A DNA stretch of 64,000 bases from CBDESM01 sp965205165 (lineage in GTDB: Bacteria > Chloroflexota > Dehalococcoidia > Bin125), in the NCBI GenBank assembly GCA_965205165.1, contig OZ242037.1:1736001-1800000 (forward strand), written 5' to 3'. This document shows positions 1 through 9,653 of the stretch, in pieces; position 1 is the first letter of the stretch; every line of letters starts with the position of its first letter. The position numbers and the translations under genes are program-made. The notes under the pieces are model-generated. The model was not told the DNA's origin and ran no database searches. It saw nothing but the letters and a program-made list of their open reading frames with translations.

Positions 1-195
1 GCTGATCGGACGCGGATTTTCCAGCGGTTCTACCGGGTGGATGGTGCGCGGTCGCGTTCGGGGGGGACGGGTTTGGGGCTGGCGGTGGTGCGGCATATTG
101 CGGAGGTGCACGGGGGAGCGGTGTCGTTGGAGAGCGAGGTTGGGGAGGGTTCGACGTTCGGATTTTCGGTGCCGATGGCGGCGGGCGGGCGCTAA
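1..195 (+). CDS. Sensor histidine kinase, C-terminal end (PhoR-like, partial)
   Basis: The frame is open from the first base and ends at TAA 193-195, giving the last 64 residues of a protein that begins outside the window. It contains the ATP-binding G-box of histidine kinases (GGTGLGLAVVRHIAEVHGG) followed by a typical C-terminal strand (GSTFGFSVP). These residues belong to the HATPase domain, which autophosphorylates the kinase and passes phosphate to a response regulator. It sits 100 bases upstream of pstS in the same direction, so a PhoR-type phosphate sensor is the natural inference, but the input domain is not visible. Confidence 0.85.
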   Translation, partial: ADRTRIFQRFYRVDGARSRSGGTGLGLAVVRHIAEVHGGAVSLESEVGEGSTFGFSVPMAAGGR

Positions 196-234
196 CTGGG
201 TTTTAACGGGGCGTTCCCCGCTTGTTAACCGCTG
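191..234 (+). promoter_or_regulatory. PHO-box-like array of four 11-nt direct repeats upstream of pstS
   Basis: Four units follow each other with an exact 11-nt period: GCTAACTGGGT (191), TTTAACGGGGC (202), GTTCCCCGCTT (213) and GTTAACCGCTG (224). Three share the core (G/T)(C/T)TAAC, and the third is closer to GTTCCCC. Known PhoB/PhoP boxes are 7-bp direct repeats separated by 4 bp, that is an 11-nt period, and actinobacterial units resemble GTTCACC. The array overlaps the kinase stop codon and ends about 60 bases before the pstS start. A phosphate-starvation operator is inferred from period, motif and position. Confidence 0.45.
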
Positions 235-295
235 GCTTGGGGGGGCGTTCGTAGGCTGCCGTGCGAACGGAGCGGGAACGAGAGGGAGGCTGGAC

Positions 296-1384
296 ATGAG
301 CGGACTGATGCGGGGGCGGGTTTGGCTGCTGGGGCTGCTGCTGGCGGTGGGCGTTGCCTTGGCGGCTTGCGGCGGGGGCGGGCAGCAGGAGGCGGAGGAG
401 CGGGTGGCGGCTGCGAGTTCGGGCGGGGCGTCGGATTCCAGCAGCGCGGCGGCTGGTGCGGATGAGGGGTTGAGGGGGGAGATTCAGATTGACGGGTCGT
501 CGACGGTGTTTCCGATCACGGAGGCGGTGGCGGATGCGTTCCGGTTCGAGCAGGGCGGGGTGGCGGTGACGGTGGGGGTGTCGGGGACGGGCGGGGGGTT
601 CAAGCGGTTCTGCGCGGGGGAGACGGACATTTCTGGGGCGAGCCGGCCGGTGCGGGAAGCGGAGGTGGAGTTGTGCGCGGAGGCGGGGGTCGAGTTCGTG
701 GAGCTGCCGGTGGCGTTCGACGGGCTGACGGTGGTGGTGAATCCGGAGAATGACTGGGTGGATCAGTTGACGGTGGGGGAGTTGCACAGGATTTTCCGTC
801 CGGAGGATTACGCGGTGACGTGGGCGGATGTGCGGGAGGGGTTCCCGGATGTGGAGATTTCGCTGTACGCGCCTGGGTCGGATTCGGGGACGTTCGACTA
901 TTTCACGGAGACGGTGAACGAGGATGGGGGGGCGCATCGTTCGGATGACACGACGTTTTCGGAGGATGACAACGTGCTGGTGCAGGGGGTGGCGTCGGAG
1001 CGGGGGGGGATCGGGTACTTCGGGTTCAGCTACTACGCGAACAATCGGGAGCGGCTGAAGGCGGTGGCGGTGGTGAACGAGGCGGGGGAGGCGGTGCTGC
1101 CGTCGAAGGAGTCGATCAACGACGGGTCGTACAATCCGCTGTCGCGGCCGCTGTTCGTCTACGTGAGGACGTCGTCGCTGGATCGGGCGGAGGTGGCGGC
1201 GTTCGTGGATTTCTACTTGAACGAGGGGCGGGGGCTGGTGGATTCGCCGGAGGTGGGGTACGTGCAGTTGCCGGGGGAGTTGTACGAGGCGGTGCTGAGG
1301 CGGGTGGCTTCGCGGGTGGCTGGGTCGGCGGTGGCGGCGGCTGGGGAGGGGGCGACGCTGGCGGAGACGTTCGGGGAGCGGTAG
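296..1384 (+). CDS. pstS: Phosphate ABC transporter substrate-binding lipoprotein PstS
   Basis: A 362-residue phosphate-binding protein that delivers phosphate to PstCA. The ATG at 296 is preceded by a purine-rich AGAGGGAGG and starts a short signal sequence ending in lipobox LAAC (Cys25), so the protein should be lipidated and membrane-anchored. A Ser/Ala/Gly-rich linker follows. The mature domain opens with the PstS phosphate-binding signature DGSSTVFPITEA and contains SGTGGGFKRFCAGETDISGA. Genes for the maturation enzymes Lgt and LspA lie later in this window. An upstream in-frame start at 41 would read through kinase sequence and is rejected. Confidence 0.97.
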   Translation: MSGLMRGRVWLLGLLLAVGVALAACGGGGQQEAEERVAAASSGGASDSSSAAAGADEGLRGEIQIDGSSTVFPITEAVADAFRFEQGGVAVTVGVSGTGGGFKRFCAGETDISGASRPVREAEVELCAEAGVEFVELPVAFDGLTVVVNPENDWVDQLTVGELHRIFRPEDYAVTWADVREGFPDVEISLYAPGSDSGTFDYFTETVNEDGGAHRSDDTTFSEDDNVLVQGVASERGGIGYFGFSYYANNRERLKAVAVVNEAGEAVLPSKESINDGSYNPLSRPLFVYVRTSSLDRAEVAAFVDFYLNEGRGLVDSPEVGYVQLPGELYEAVLRRVASRVAGSAVAAAGEGATLAETFGER

Positions 1385-1433
1385 GGGCTCGCAGATTGCG
1401 GCGGGTCGGGGAGCAGGGGAGCGAGGGCGGAGC

Positions 1434-2420
1434 GTGAGCGGCGAGGCGCCCCAGGGACGGGATTCGGCGCGTTCGCTGCTGGCGGAGTTGTGGCGGGAGC
1501 GGCTGCAGCCGAGTCGGCCGAGCAGCGGGCGGGAGACGGCGGCGGGGCGGGCGGTTCATTTGGCGCTGTTCTTGACGGCGGCGGCTTCGGCGTTCGTGAC
1601 GCTGGGGATCGTGCTGGTGCTGATTTTCGAGACGGTGGAGTTTTTCCGGGAGGTGCCGTTCTTCGATTTCGTCGGGGAGACGGAGTGGTCGGCGCTGTTC
1701 GCGGAGAAGAAGTTCGGGGTGTGGGCGCTGGTGTGGGGGACGATGCTGGTGGCGGTGGTGGCGCTGGCGATCGCGGTGCCGATCGGGTTGATGGCGGCGA
1801 TATTCCTGAGCGAGTACGCGCGGCCGCGGGTTCGGGCGGCGCTGAAGCCGATGCTGGAGATTTTGGCGGGGGTGCCGACGGTGGTGTTCGGGTATTTCGC
1901 GCTGCTGGCGGTGAGTCCGGTGGTGCAGGACGCGGCGGGCTGGCTGGGGCTGGAGGTGGGGATCTTCAACGCGCTGAGCGCGGGGATCGTGATGGGGATC
2001 ATGATCGTGCCGATGGTGTCGTCGCTGAGCGAGGACGCGATGAACGCGGTGCCGCGGTCGTTGCGGGAGGGTTCGTACGCGCTGGGGGCGACGCGGATGG
2101 AGACGGCGCTGCGGGTGGTGCTGCCGGCGGCGTTTTCGGGGGTGGTGGCGTCGGTGGTGCTGGCGATGTCGCGGGCGGTCGGGGAGACGATGATCGTGAC
2201 GATCGCGGCTGGGGGGAATCCGCAGTTTTTGGTGGATCCGCTGCAGGCGGTGCAGACGATGACGGCGATGATCGTGCAGTTGAGCCTGGGTGACACGCCG
2301 ACGACGAGCATCGAGTTCAAGGTGCTGTTCGCGGTGGGGATGACGCTGTTCGCGATGACGCTGGCGATGAACATCGCGGCGGCTTGGGTGTCGAGCCGGT
2401 TCCGGCAGGCGTACGAATGA
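1434..2420 (+). CDS. pstC: Phosphate ABC transporter permease PstC
   Basis: A 328-residue inner-membrane permease subunit starting at GTG 1434. A hydrophilic N-terminus of about 45 residues precedes a first membrane helix (LALFLTAAASAFVTLGIVLV), then several more helices. It carries the PstC permease features EYARPRVR, LAGVPTVVFGYFAL and the cytoplasmic EAA-type loop SLREGSYALGATRMET, which contacts PstB, then SRAVGETM. Its TGA overlaps the pstA start (ATGA, 2417-2420), which implies translational coupling. Confidence 0.96.
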   Translation: MSGEAPQGRDSARSLLAELWRERLQPSRPSSGRETAAGRAVHLALFLTAAASAFVTLGIVLVLIFETVEFFREVPFFDFVGETEWSALFAEKKFGVWALVWGTMLVAVVALAIAVPIGLMAAIFLSEYARPRVRAALKPMLEILAGVPTVVFGYFALLAVSPVVQDAAGWLGLEVGIFNALSAGIVMGIMIVPMVSSLSEDAMNAVPRSLREGSYALGATRMETALRVVLPAAFSGVVASVVLAMSRAVGETMIVTIAAGGNPQFLVDPLQAVQTMTAMIVQLSLGDTPTTSIEFKVLFAVGMTLFAMTLAMNIAAAWVSSRFRQAYE

Positions 2421-3748
2421 CGGCGGCGGCGGCGACTGGGCCGGCGAGGGGGGCGTACCGGGCGCGGGTGAGGGCGCGGCGGCTGTTGTCGTCGACGTTC
2501 CTGGTCGGGTGCGTGGGGGCGATTTTGATCGGGTTGGCGCTGCTGGGTGCGCTGGTGTTCGACGTGGTGCGGGACGGGGGGGCGGTGGCGTTCACGTCGG
2601 GCGGGACGGACGGGCTGCCGGCGGGGATGGGGTGGATGGCGTGGGCGGTGCCGGCGGCGATGGCGCTGCCGTTCCTGGCGCCGCGGCTGGGGTTTGCGCG
2701 GGCTGGGGTGCGCGGGCGGGGGTTGAAGCTGCTGGCGGCGGGGTCGACGGCGCCGATCGCGGTGTTCATGCACGTGCTGTACGCGCTGTACGAGGGGGCG
2801 CCGGTTGGGGCGGATCCGTCGTACTACATCGAGTTGGAGGGTGCTCGGCACGTGTTCGCGCTGCTGGGGGAGGCGTCGGGCTGGCAGTTTGCGCGGATTG
2901 CCTTCTTCGGGTTCCTGATTCCGGGGGGGCTGGTGCTGTGGGCGTGGCGGGGTGCGGAGCGGCTGCGGTCGCCGTCGCTGATTTTTCCGCTGCTGGGGAT
3001 TGGGGCGTGGTGCTTCTACCTGTTCCTGGATTCTGGGTTCCTGCACAATTTCCAGTCGTCGAGTCCGGACCGGGCGGGGATTTTCACGGCGGTGACGGGG
3101 ACGCTGTACATGATGGCGATCACGGCGGCGGTGGCGTTTCCGCTGGGGGTTGGGGCGGCGGTGTACCTGGAGGAGTACGCGAGGCGGAGCTGGTTTTCGC
3201 GGATGATCCAGGTGAACATCTCGAATTTGGCGGGGGTGCCGTCGATCATCTACGGGCTGCTTGGGTTGCAGCTGTTCGTGCGGGCGCTGGAGTTCGAGCG
3301 TTCGGTGCTGGCGGGGGCGTTCACGATGGCGCTGCTGGTGATGCCGATCATCGTGGTGGCGGCGCAGGAGTCGCTGCGGGCGGTGCCGCCGTCGATGCGT
3401 GAGGCGGCGTACGCGGTGGGGGCGACGCGGTGGCAGGTGGTGCGGCACCACGTGCTGCCGTACGCGTTCGGGGGGATGCTGACGGGGAACATATTGGCGA
3501 TGTCGCGGGCGATCGGGGAGACGGCGCCGCTGATCGCGATCGGGGCGCTGACGTTCATCACGTTCCTGGCGGATGATCCGCGGGACGATTTCACGGTGCT
3601 GCCGATCATGATCTTCAACTACGTGTCGCGTCCGCAGGCGGGGTTCCACGCGGTGGCGGCGGGGGCGATCATCGTGCTGCTGGCGGTGCTGCTGCTGATG
3701 AATTCGGCGGCGATCATCATGCGTCACCGGACGCGGACGGAGTGGTAG
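2417..3748 (+). CDS. pstA: Phosphate ABC transporter permease PstA with a long N-terminal extension
   Basis: The 443-residue second permease subunit. The start is the ATG that overlaps the pstC stop. The C-terminal 230 residues are classical PstA: YLEEYARRSWFSRM, NLAGVPSIIYGLLGLQ, the EAA loop SMREAAYAVGATRWQVVRHH and SRAIGETAPLIAIGAL. PstA is usually about 280-300 residues. The extra 150-200 N-terminal residues here carry additional hydrophobic segments, including the first helix near residues 20-45 and another near residues 150-185. Some homologues have such extensions; their role is unknown to me. Confidence 0.95.
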   Translation: MTAAAATGPARGAYRARVRARRLLSSTFLVGCVGAILIGLALLGALVFDVVRDGGAVAFTSGGTDGLPAGMGWMAWAVPAAMALPFLAPRLGFARAGVRGRGLKLLAAGSTAPIAVFMHVLYALYEGAPVGADPSYYIELEGARHVFALLGEASGWQFARIAFFGFLIPGGLVLWAWRGAERLRSPSLIFPLLGIGAWCFYLFLDSGFLHNFQSSSPDRAGIFTAVTGTLYMMAITAAVAFPLGVGAAVYLEEYARRSWFSRMIQVNISNLAGVPSIIYGLLGLQLFVRALEFERSVLAGAFTMALLVMPIIVVAAQESLRAVPPSMREAAYAVGATRWQVVRHHVLPYAFGGMLTGNILAMSRAIGETAPLIAIGALTFITFLADDPRDDFTVLPIMIFNYVSRPQAGFHAVAAGAIIVLLAVLLLMNSAAIIMRHRTRTEW

Positions 3749-3752
3749 GGCG

Positions 3753-4046
3753 ATGGGGCGGCTGAGAGGCTGGAGTTGGCGGCGGGCGGTGCTGGGGGCG
3801 CAGTTGGCGCTGGCGGCGGGGGGGATCGCGGTGGGGGTGTACGCGGGTGCGATGGGGGATAGGCTGATCGACCTGAACGCGGTGTTCGCGGAGGGGGAGA
3901 TCGCGGCGGAGGAGTACACGCCGGAGTTGTGCGCGGAGATCGGTGACAGCCTGCGGCTGAATCCGAATGCGTACGCGGGGCCGCCGAGTCCGGTGTCGGC
4001 GCGGTACTACTTCGCGGAGCCGTACGGGGAGCACTGCCCGCGGTGA
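3753..4046 (+). CDS. Small membrane-anchored protein inside the pst operon
   Basis: A 97-residue protein starting 5 bases after pstA and ending 27 bases before pstB, so it is part of the phosphate operon. One hydrophobic segment (about residues 13-35, AVLGAQLALAAGGIAVGVYA) is followed by an acidic, extracytoplasmic-looking tail with two cysteines (ELCAEIGD and the near-terminal GEHCPR). I do not recognise the family. Its position suggests an accessory to phosphate uptake, but the sequence shows no activity. Confidence 0.7.
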   Translation: MGRLRGWSWRRAVLGAQLALAAGGIAVGVYAGAMGDRLIDLNAVFAEGEIAAEEYTPELCAEIGDSLRLNPNAYAGPPSPVSARYYFAEPYGEHCPR

Positions 4047-4073
4047 TGCGGGCGATTTTGGGAGAGGGCGCAG

Positions 4074-5018
4074 ATGTCGAGGAATCCGCTGACCACGCTG
4101 TTCAGCCGCGCGGCGACGGAGGAGCCGGCGGGGATGGCGGCCTCGGGGGCGCCTGGTCCGGCTGGTCCGTTGGGGCCACGGGCGATTGATCCGCCGCCGG
4201 CGCCGGAGATGGGGCCGGGGCCGGAGGCGGAGGTGCGGCATGATGAGGAGATCGAGGATGCGGCGGTGGAGTTGGAGGAGGTGTCGGTGTTCTACGGGAG
4301 TTTCCAGGCGGTGGATCGGGTGTCGCTGAAGGTGGCGCAGCGGCGTGTGACGGCGTTGATCGGGCCTTCGGGGTGCGGGAAGTCGACGCTGCTGCGGAGC
4401 TTGAATCGGATGAACGACTTGATTCCGGGTGCGCGGGCGGAGGGTCGGATCCGGTTCGGGGGGATGGATTTGCTGGCGGCGAAGGTGGATGCGGTGGACG
4501 TTCGGCGGCGGATCGGGATGGTGTTCCAGAAGCCGAATCCGTTTCCGAAGTCGATTTACGAGAACGTGGCGTTCGGTGCGCGGATCAACGGGTACGGGGG
4601 GGACATGGATCGGCTGGTGGAGGAGTCGCTGCGGCGGGCGGCTTTGTGGGAGGAGGTGAAGGACGACTTGGGGAAGAGCGGTTTGGCGCTTTCGGGGGGT
4701 CAGCAGCAGCGGCTGTGCATCGCGCGGACGATCGCGGTGGAGCCGGAGGTGATTTTGATGGATGAGCCGGCGAGCGCGCTGGATCCGGTGGCGACGCTGA
4801 AGATCGAGGATTTGATGCGGGAGTTGGCGGAGGAGTACACGATCGTGGTGGTGACGCACAACATGCAGCAGGCTGGGCGGGTGTCGGACTACACGGCGTT
4901 TTTGCTGGCTGGGGAGGAGCGGACGGGGCGGCTGGTGGAGTTCGGGCCGACGACGGAGATCTTCACGAATCCGCGGGACCAGCGGACGGAGGACTACATT
5001 ACGGGGAGGTACGGCTGA
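4074..5018 (+). CDS. pstB: Phosphate ABC transporter ATPase PstB
   Basis: A 314-residue ATPase that powers PstCA. It has Walker A GPSGCGKST, the PstB-type sequence LLRSLNRMNDLIPGARAEG, signature LSGGQQQRLCIAR, Walker B VILMDEP and the switch histidine in VVTHNMQQAGRV. The DYITGRYG end is typical of PstB. The first 60 or so residues form a Pro/Gly/Ala-rich extension that the usual 250-residue PstB lacks. The sequence gives no reason to prefer a later start, because the extension is in frame and lies behind GGGAGAGGGCGCAG. Confidence 0.96.
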   Translation: MSRNPLTTLFSRAATEEPAGMAASGAPGPAGPLGPRAIDPPPAPEMGPGPEAEVRHDEEIEDAAVELEEVSVFYGSFQAVDRVSLKVAQRRVTALIGPSGCGKSTLLRSLNRMNDLIPGARAEGRIRFGGMDLLAAKVDAVDVRRRIGMVFQKPNPFPKSIYENVAFGARINGYGGDMDRLVEESLRRAALWEEVKDDLGKSGLALSGGQQQRLCIARTIAVEPEVILMDEPASALDPVATLKIEDLMRELAEEYTIVVVTHNMQQAGRVSDYTAFLLAGEERTGRLVEFGPTTEIFTNPRDQRTEDYITGRYG

Positions 5019-5054
5019 GGAGCGGGAGCGAGCGGGCGGGATGACGGAGATGAC

Positions 5055-5729
5055 GTGACGAGGACGACGTTTTCGAATGATCGGCAGGGGGTGCTGGAGC
5101 GGCTGCGGCTGCTGCATGCGCAGGCGGATCGGTCGATCGTGGATTCGATGGAGGCGCTGCTGCGGCGGGACCTGATTTTGGCGCGGGCGGTGTGCGAGAA
5201 CGACGACGCGATCAACCGGCTGCGGTTCGACATCGAGGAGGACGTGCTGAATCTGGTGGCGCTGCAGCAGCCGGTGGCGGGTGATTTGCGGGAGTTGCTG
5301 GGGGTGAACGCGATCGCGTCGAACTTGGAGCGGATCGCGGATCATGCGGAGGGGATCGCGCGGATCGCGATTTTCCTGGGGGACGACGCGCTGGCGGCGA
5401 CGGAGCCGGACTTGTGGCGAATGGCGGACGTGGTTCGGGAGATGCTGACGGCGAGCATGCGGGCGTTCATCGAGCGGGACGCGGATTTGGCGCGGGCGAC
5501 GTGCGACCGTGACGACGAGGTGGATGATCTGTACACGGCGGTGCACGGGCGGCTGCTGGAGCGGATCGGGGGGGTGCGGCGGGAGGCGTCGGAGTTCGAT
5601 GCGTTCACGCACGTGATTTGGTGCAGCCACAATTTGGAGCGGATCGGGGATCGTGCGACGAACATCTGCGAGCGGGCGCTGTTCTTGGTGACGGGGAATT
5701 TCCAGGACGTGAACGTGTCGCGGTACTGA
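5055..5729 (+). CDS. phoU: Phosphate signalling protein PhoU
   Basis: A 224-residue helical protein with two PhoU repeats, each with the motif (D/E)xxxRxxFxxED / VARxxxxLERIxDxA: here NLERIADHAEGIARI near residues 93-107 and HNLERIGDRATNICE near 195-209. PhoU links the Pst transporter to the PhoR kinase and represses the Pho regulon when phosphate is plentiful. It starts with GTG 36 bases after pstB, in the canonical last position of the operon. Confidence 0.94.
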   Translation: MTRTTFSNDRQGVLERLRLLHAQADRSIVDSMEALLRRDLILARAVCENDDAINRLRFDIEEDVLNLVALQQPVAGDLRELLGVNAIASNLERIADHAEGIARIAIFLGDDALAATEPDLWRMADVVREMLTASMRAFIERDADLARATCDRDDEVDDLYTAVHGRLLERIGGVRREASEFDAFTHVIWCSHNLERIGDRATNICERALFLVTGNFQDVNVSRY

Positions 5730-5757
5730 GGTTCGGGCGGCTGGCTAGGCTCGGGGG

Positions 5758-6315
5758 GTGGAAGCGGTCGTCATTGGGCTGATTCGGGTGGCGGGATCGC
5801 TGCCGGTGCTGCGGTGGGCGTTCGTGGGCGGTTTGGTGGCGGTGTTCACGGATTTGTCGGATTTGTTCTGGCGGGAGTGGCTGGATCTTGGGGGGATTTC
5901 GAACTACCAGGGTTGGGACAAGTGGCTGGATCAGGTGTACATGGGGCTGTTCCTGGCGGTGGCGCTGCGGTCTTGGACGGGTTGGGAGCGGCAGATCGCG
6001 GTCGCGCTGTTCGCGTACCGGCTGATCGGGTTCGCGGCGTTCGAGCTGGGGCTGGGGGATCGGGGGATTCTGCTGTTCTTTCCGAACGTGTTCGAGTTCT
6101 GGTTCTTGTTCGTCGCGTCGCGGCGGCATTGGCCGCGGCGGTTGACGGGGCGGGTTGGGGACGGGGACGCGCCGGCGCTGGGGCTGCGGGGGGTGGTTGG
6201 CTGGCTGGGGTTCTTGACGGCGCTGAAGGTGGGGCAGGAGTACATGCTGCACGGGGGGCAGTGGCTGGACCGGTACGGGGCGTTCGAGTTCATGGAGATG
6301 CTGTGGCCGTTCTAG
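5758..6315 (+). CDS. Integral membrane protein, unknown function
   Basis: A 185-residue protein starting with GTG 28 bases after phoU. It has about five hydrophobic stretches (for example WAFVGGLVAVFTDL, MGLFLAVALRSW and ILLFFPNVFEFWFLF) with short charged loops. No catalytic motif is recognised. It could be cotranscribed with the pst genes, but it could equally be independent. Confidence 0.8.
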   Translation: MEAVVIGLIRVAGSLPVLRWAFVGGLVAVFTDLSDLFWREWLDLGGISNYQGWDKWLDQVYMGLFLAVALRSWTGWERQIAVALFAYRLIGFAAFELGLGDRGILLFFPNVFEFWFLFVASRRHWPRRLTGRVGDGDAPALGLRGVVGWLGFLTALKVGQEYMLHGGQWLDRYGAFEFMEMLWPF

Positions 6316-6387
6316 GGGTTTGCGCCGCGTAAGGGGGCGCGGGGGTATCCTGCGCGGGCGCGGGATTGAGTGTTTGGCAGGGAGCAG

Positions 6388-7319
6388 ATGACGACGAGCG
6401 CGGCGATGCCGCCGATTTCGGTCGAGGACGTGCCGCGGGGGCGGCATGTGGTGTGCCGCGATCTGTTCAAGATCTACAAGATCGCGGATTTGGAGGTGGT
6501 GGCGCTGCGGGGGCTGGATTTGAGCGTGGCGGAGGGGGAGGTGCTGGCGATCGTGGGGGCATCGGGTTCGGGGAAGTCGTCGCTGCTGAATGTGCTGGCG
6601 GGGCTGGACGTGCCGAGCGCGGGGACGGCGTTCGTGAACGGGCGTGATCTGCTGCAGATGTCGGAGGCGGACATGGTGCGGTACCGGCGCGAGGAGGTGG
6701 GGTTCGTGTGGCAGCAGACGAGCCGGAACTTGATTCCGTACCTGTCGTCGCAGCAGAACATCGAGGTGCCGATGATTTTGTCGGGGCGATCGCGGAGGGC
6801 GGCGCGGGAGCGGGCGCAGGAATTGCTGGAGGCGGTGGGGCTGACGGAGAAGCGGCGGCAGCGGCCGGATCAGTTGTCGGGGGGGGAGCAGCAGCGGGTG
6901 AGCATCGGGGTGGCGCTGGCGAATGATCCGCCGCTGCTGCTGGCGGACGAGCCGACGGGGGAGTTGGACACGCACACGTCGGAGGAGATTTTCGAGTTGT
7001 TCCGGCGGTTGTCGCAGCAGTTCGGGTTGACGATCGTGGTGGTGACGCATGATCCGGCGATTGCGGCGCGGGTGGATCGGGTGGTGGCGATTCGGGATGG
7101 ATCGATTGCGACGGAGACGGTGCGGCGGATCGAGAATGCGGGGACGGAGTTGTCGGAGGTGGTGCATGAGGAGTTCGCGGTGGTGGACAGCGCGGGGCGG
7201 CTGCAGATTCCGAAGCCGCTGGCGGGGGCGGTGGACTTGGGATCGCGGGTGAAGGTGGACGAGCGCGACGGGCGGATCGTGATCACGCCGGTGCGTTCGG
7301 CGGACGGGCCGCCGCCGCG

Positions 7320-7323
<4 letters not shown>
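6388..7323 (+). CDS. LolD/MacB-type ABC ATPase with an AbrB-like C-terminal tail
   Basis: A 311-residue protein; ATG 6388 is preferred because AGGGAG lies just upstream, and GTG 6370 is the alternative. Residues 20-240 are an ABC ATPase: Walker A GASGSGKSS, signature LSGGEQQRVS, Walker B LLLADEPTGELD and the H-switch VVTHDP. This is the LolD/MacB subgroup that works with FtsX-like permeases. The last 40 residues (GRLQIPKPLAGAVDLGSRV, then DGRIVITPV) look like a SpoVT/AbrB swapped-hairpin segment. No permease gene is adjacent. The next gene overlaps it by 4 bases and is a second ATPase, so the two may form a heterodimer. Confidence 0.92.
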
Positions 7324-8612
<1,289 letters not shown>

Positions 8613-8767
8613 GGGCGTCGCAACGGCGTGCTGGCGACTGGGCATGACCGGGCCAGCGTGATCCGGGCAGCGGGCGCGGCACCGTCGGCGCGAGCCGGCA
8701 CGGACGTGAAAAGACGGGGTTGCGGGGGTGTTCAGATTGCGTGCTTGGGGCCGCGGGTTGGGCGGAT

Positions 8768-8917
8768 ATGCTCGGCGTCATGGCCGCTGCTCTGGTTTAT
8801 CGGGATGATCTGCCTCGGGGTTGTCCGCCGGGGGGCGCGGAGATCAGGGGCACGGTGGTCGTCTATCGCTGGGTTGAGCATGATCCGGTCGACGCGGACG
8901 AGGATTTCAAGTCATGA
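8768..8917 (+). CDS. Small protein upstream of the duplicated cassette
   Basis: A 49-residue frame beginning at ATG 8768 and ending in an ATGA overlap with the next gene, which is the main evidence that it is real. Its end (VYRWVEHDP...DEDFKS) resembles short uncharacterised proteins that I recall with a conserved (N/D)PxxxEDF(K/R)S ending, but I cannot name the family. The 155 bases between the preceding ABC gene and this start show no other feature. Confidence 0.5.
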   Translation: MLGVMAAALVYRDDLPRGCPPGGAEIRGTVVVYRWVEHDPVDADEDFKS

Positions 8918-9282
8918 AGAAGGTTCTCCACGCGCGGGTGCTGGACTACTACGACGGGCCTTTGGTGATCGAGGCGGTGGATGAGGATGGGCGGCGCTAC
9001 CTGTGCGATTCCCTGCCGGCGGATGGGGAGGGCAGGCGGTTCATCGTGGTGCCGGTGACGGATGGGGAGGTTGGGGAGCTCAATCGGGGGGAGGCTTGCA
9101 TGCGGGTGATGATGGAGCGGGTTGGTTGCGGGGAGTGGTATTTGTCGGTGCCGCATTGGGATTTCAGGGAGCCGTTCGGGATCGAGCGGCAGGCGGGGGC
9201 GATTGGGGAGAGCGGGAAGCTGCCGGGGGAGGGGTACATGCTGACGGGGGCTTGGGATGAGGAGGAGGCGGGCGGGAGATGA
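8914..9282 (+). CDS. Unknown protein, first copy of a duplicated pair
   Basis: A 122-residue soluble protein with no signal peptide. It opens with a strand-rich segment (GPLVIEAVDEDGRRYLCDSL) followed by FIVVPVTDGEVGELNRGE. It resembles the DUF6575-like small proteins in layout, but I am not certain of that. From residue 16 to the end it is almost identical to the protein at 9654-10019. Its ATG overlaps the upstream stop and its TGA overlaps the downstream ATG, so the three genes 8768-9575 are translationally coupled. Confidence 0.8.
   Translation: MKKVLHARVLDYYDGPLVIEAVDEDGRRYLCDSLPADGEGRRFIVVPVTDGEVGELNRGEACMRVMMERVGCGEWYLSVPHWDFREPFGIERQAGAIGESGKLPGEGYMLTGAWDEEEAGGR
8960..9266 (+). repeat. 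Direct repeat, copy 1 (740-bp period)
   Basis: This stretch recurs at 9700-10006 with a constant offset of 740 bases. The 216 bases 9051-9266 differ from 9791-10006 at only four positions, and the flank 8960-9010 differs from 9700-9750 at two. A less conserved 40-base section lies between. This is a recent tandem duplication, or a pair maintained by gene conversion. Confidence 0.9.
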
Positions 9283-9575
9283 AGAAGGGGGAGAGGTTGA
9301 GGTCTGATGGGGCGGGGGGTGAGGTCGGCGGGAGCAGGCGGGGGCTCGTGGTTTCTTTTGCGGTGATCTTTGTGGGCATTGTCGGGGGGATGTACTTGAT
9401 CGAGGCGTTTTTGATCGGGCCGGAGACGGAGTACGGGGGGTTGATCGCGCTTGGGGCGAGCAGCGGGGCGGTGCTGTTGGGGATTGAGATCGCGCGCCGC
9501 ACGCGGCTGGGCAGGTATCTGCCGGTGCTCGTGATTTGGGCTTTGCTGGGGCTCGTGCTTGACTTGGCGGCCTAG
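9279..9575 (+). CDS. Small membrane protein between the duplicated genes
   Basis: A 98-residue protein whose ATG overlaps the preceding stop. A basic N-terminus is followed by three hydrophobic segments (about residues 22-45, GLVVSFAVIFVGIVGGMYLI; 50-70; 78-97). It shows no recognisable motif. It lies inside the 740-bp repeat unit and is not duplicated in the window. Confidence 0.75.
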   Translation: MKKGERLRSDGAGGEVGGSRRGLVVSFAVIFVGIVGGMYLIEAFLIGPETEYGGLIALGASSGAVLLGIEIARRTRLGRYLPVLVIWALLGLVLDLAA

Positions 9576-9653
9576 CGGGGATTTTGGCGTCGGGGCTCGT
9601 GTCCGTGTCGTTGACCGGGGCGGGGGGGCAGTGATGAGGGGAGCGGTGGTCGA

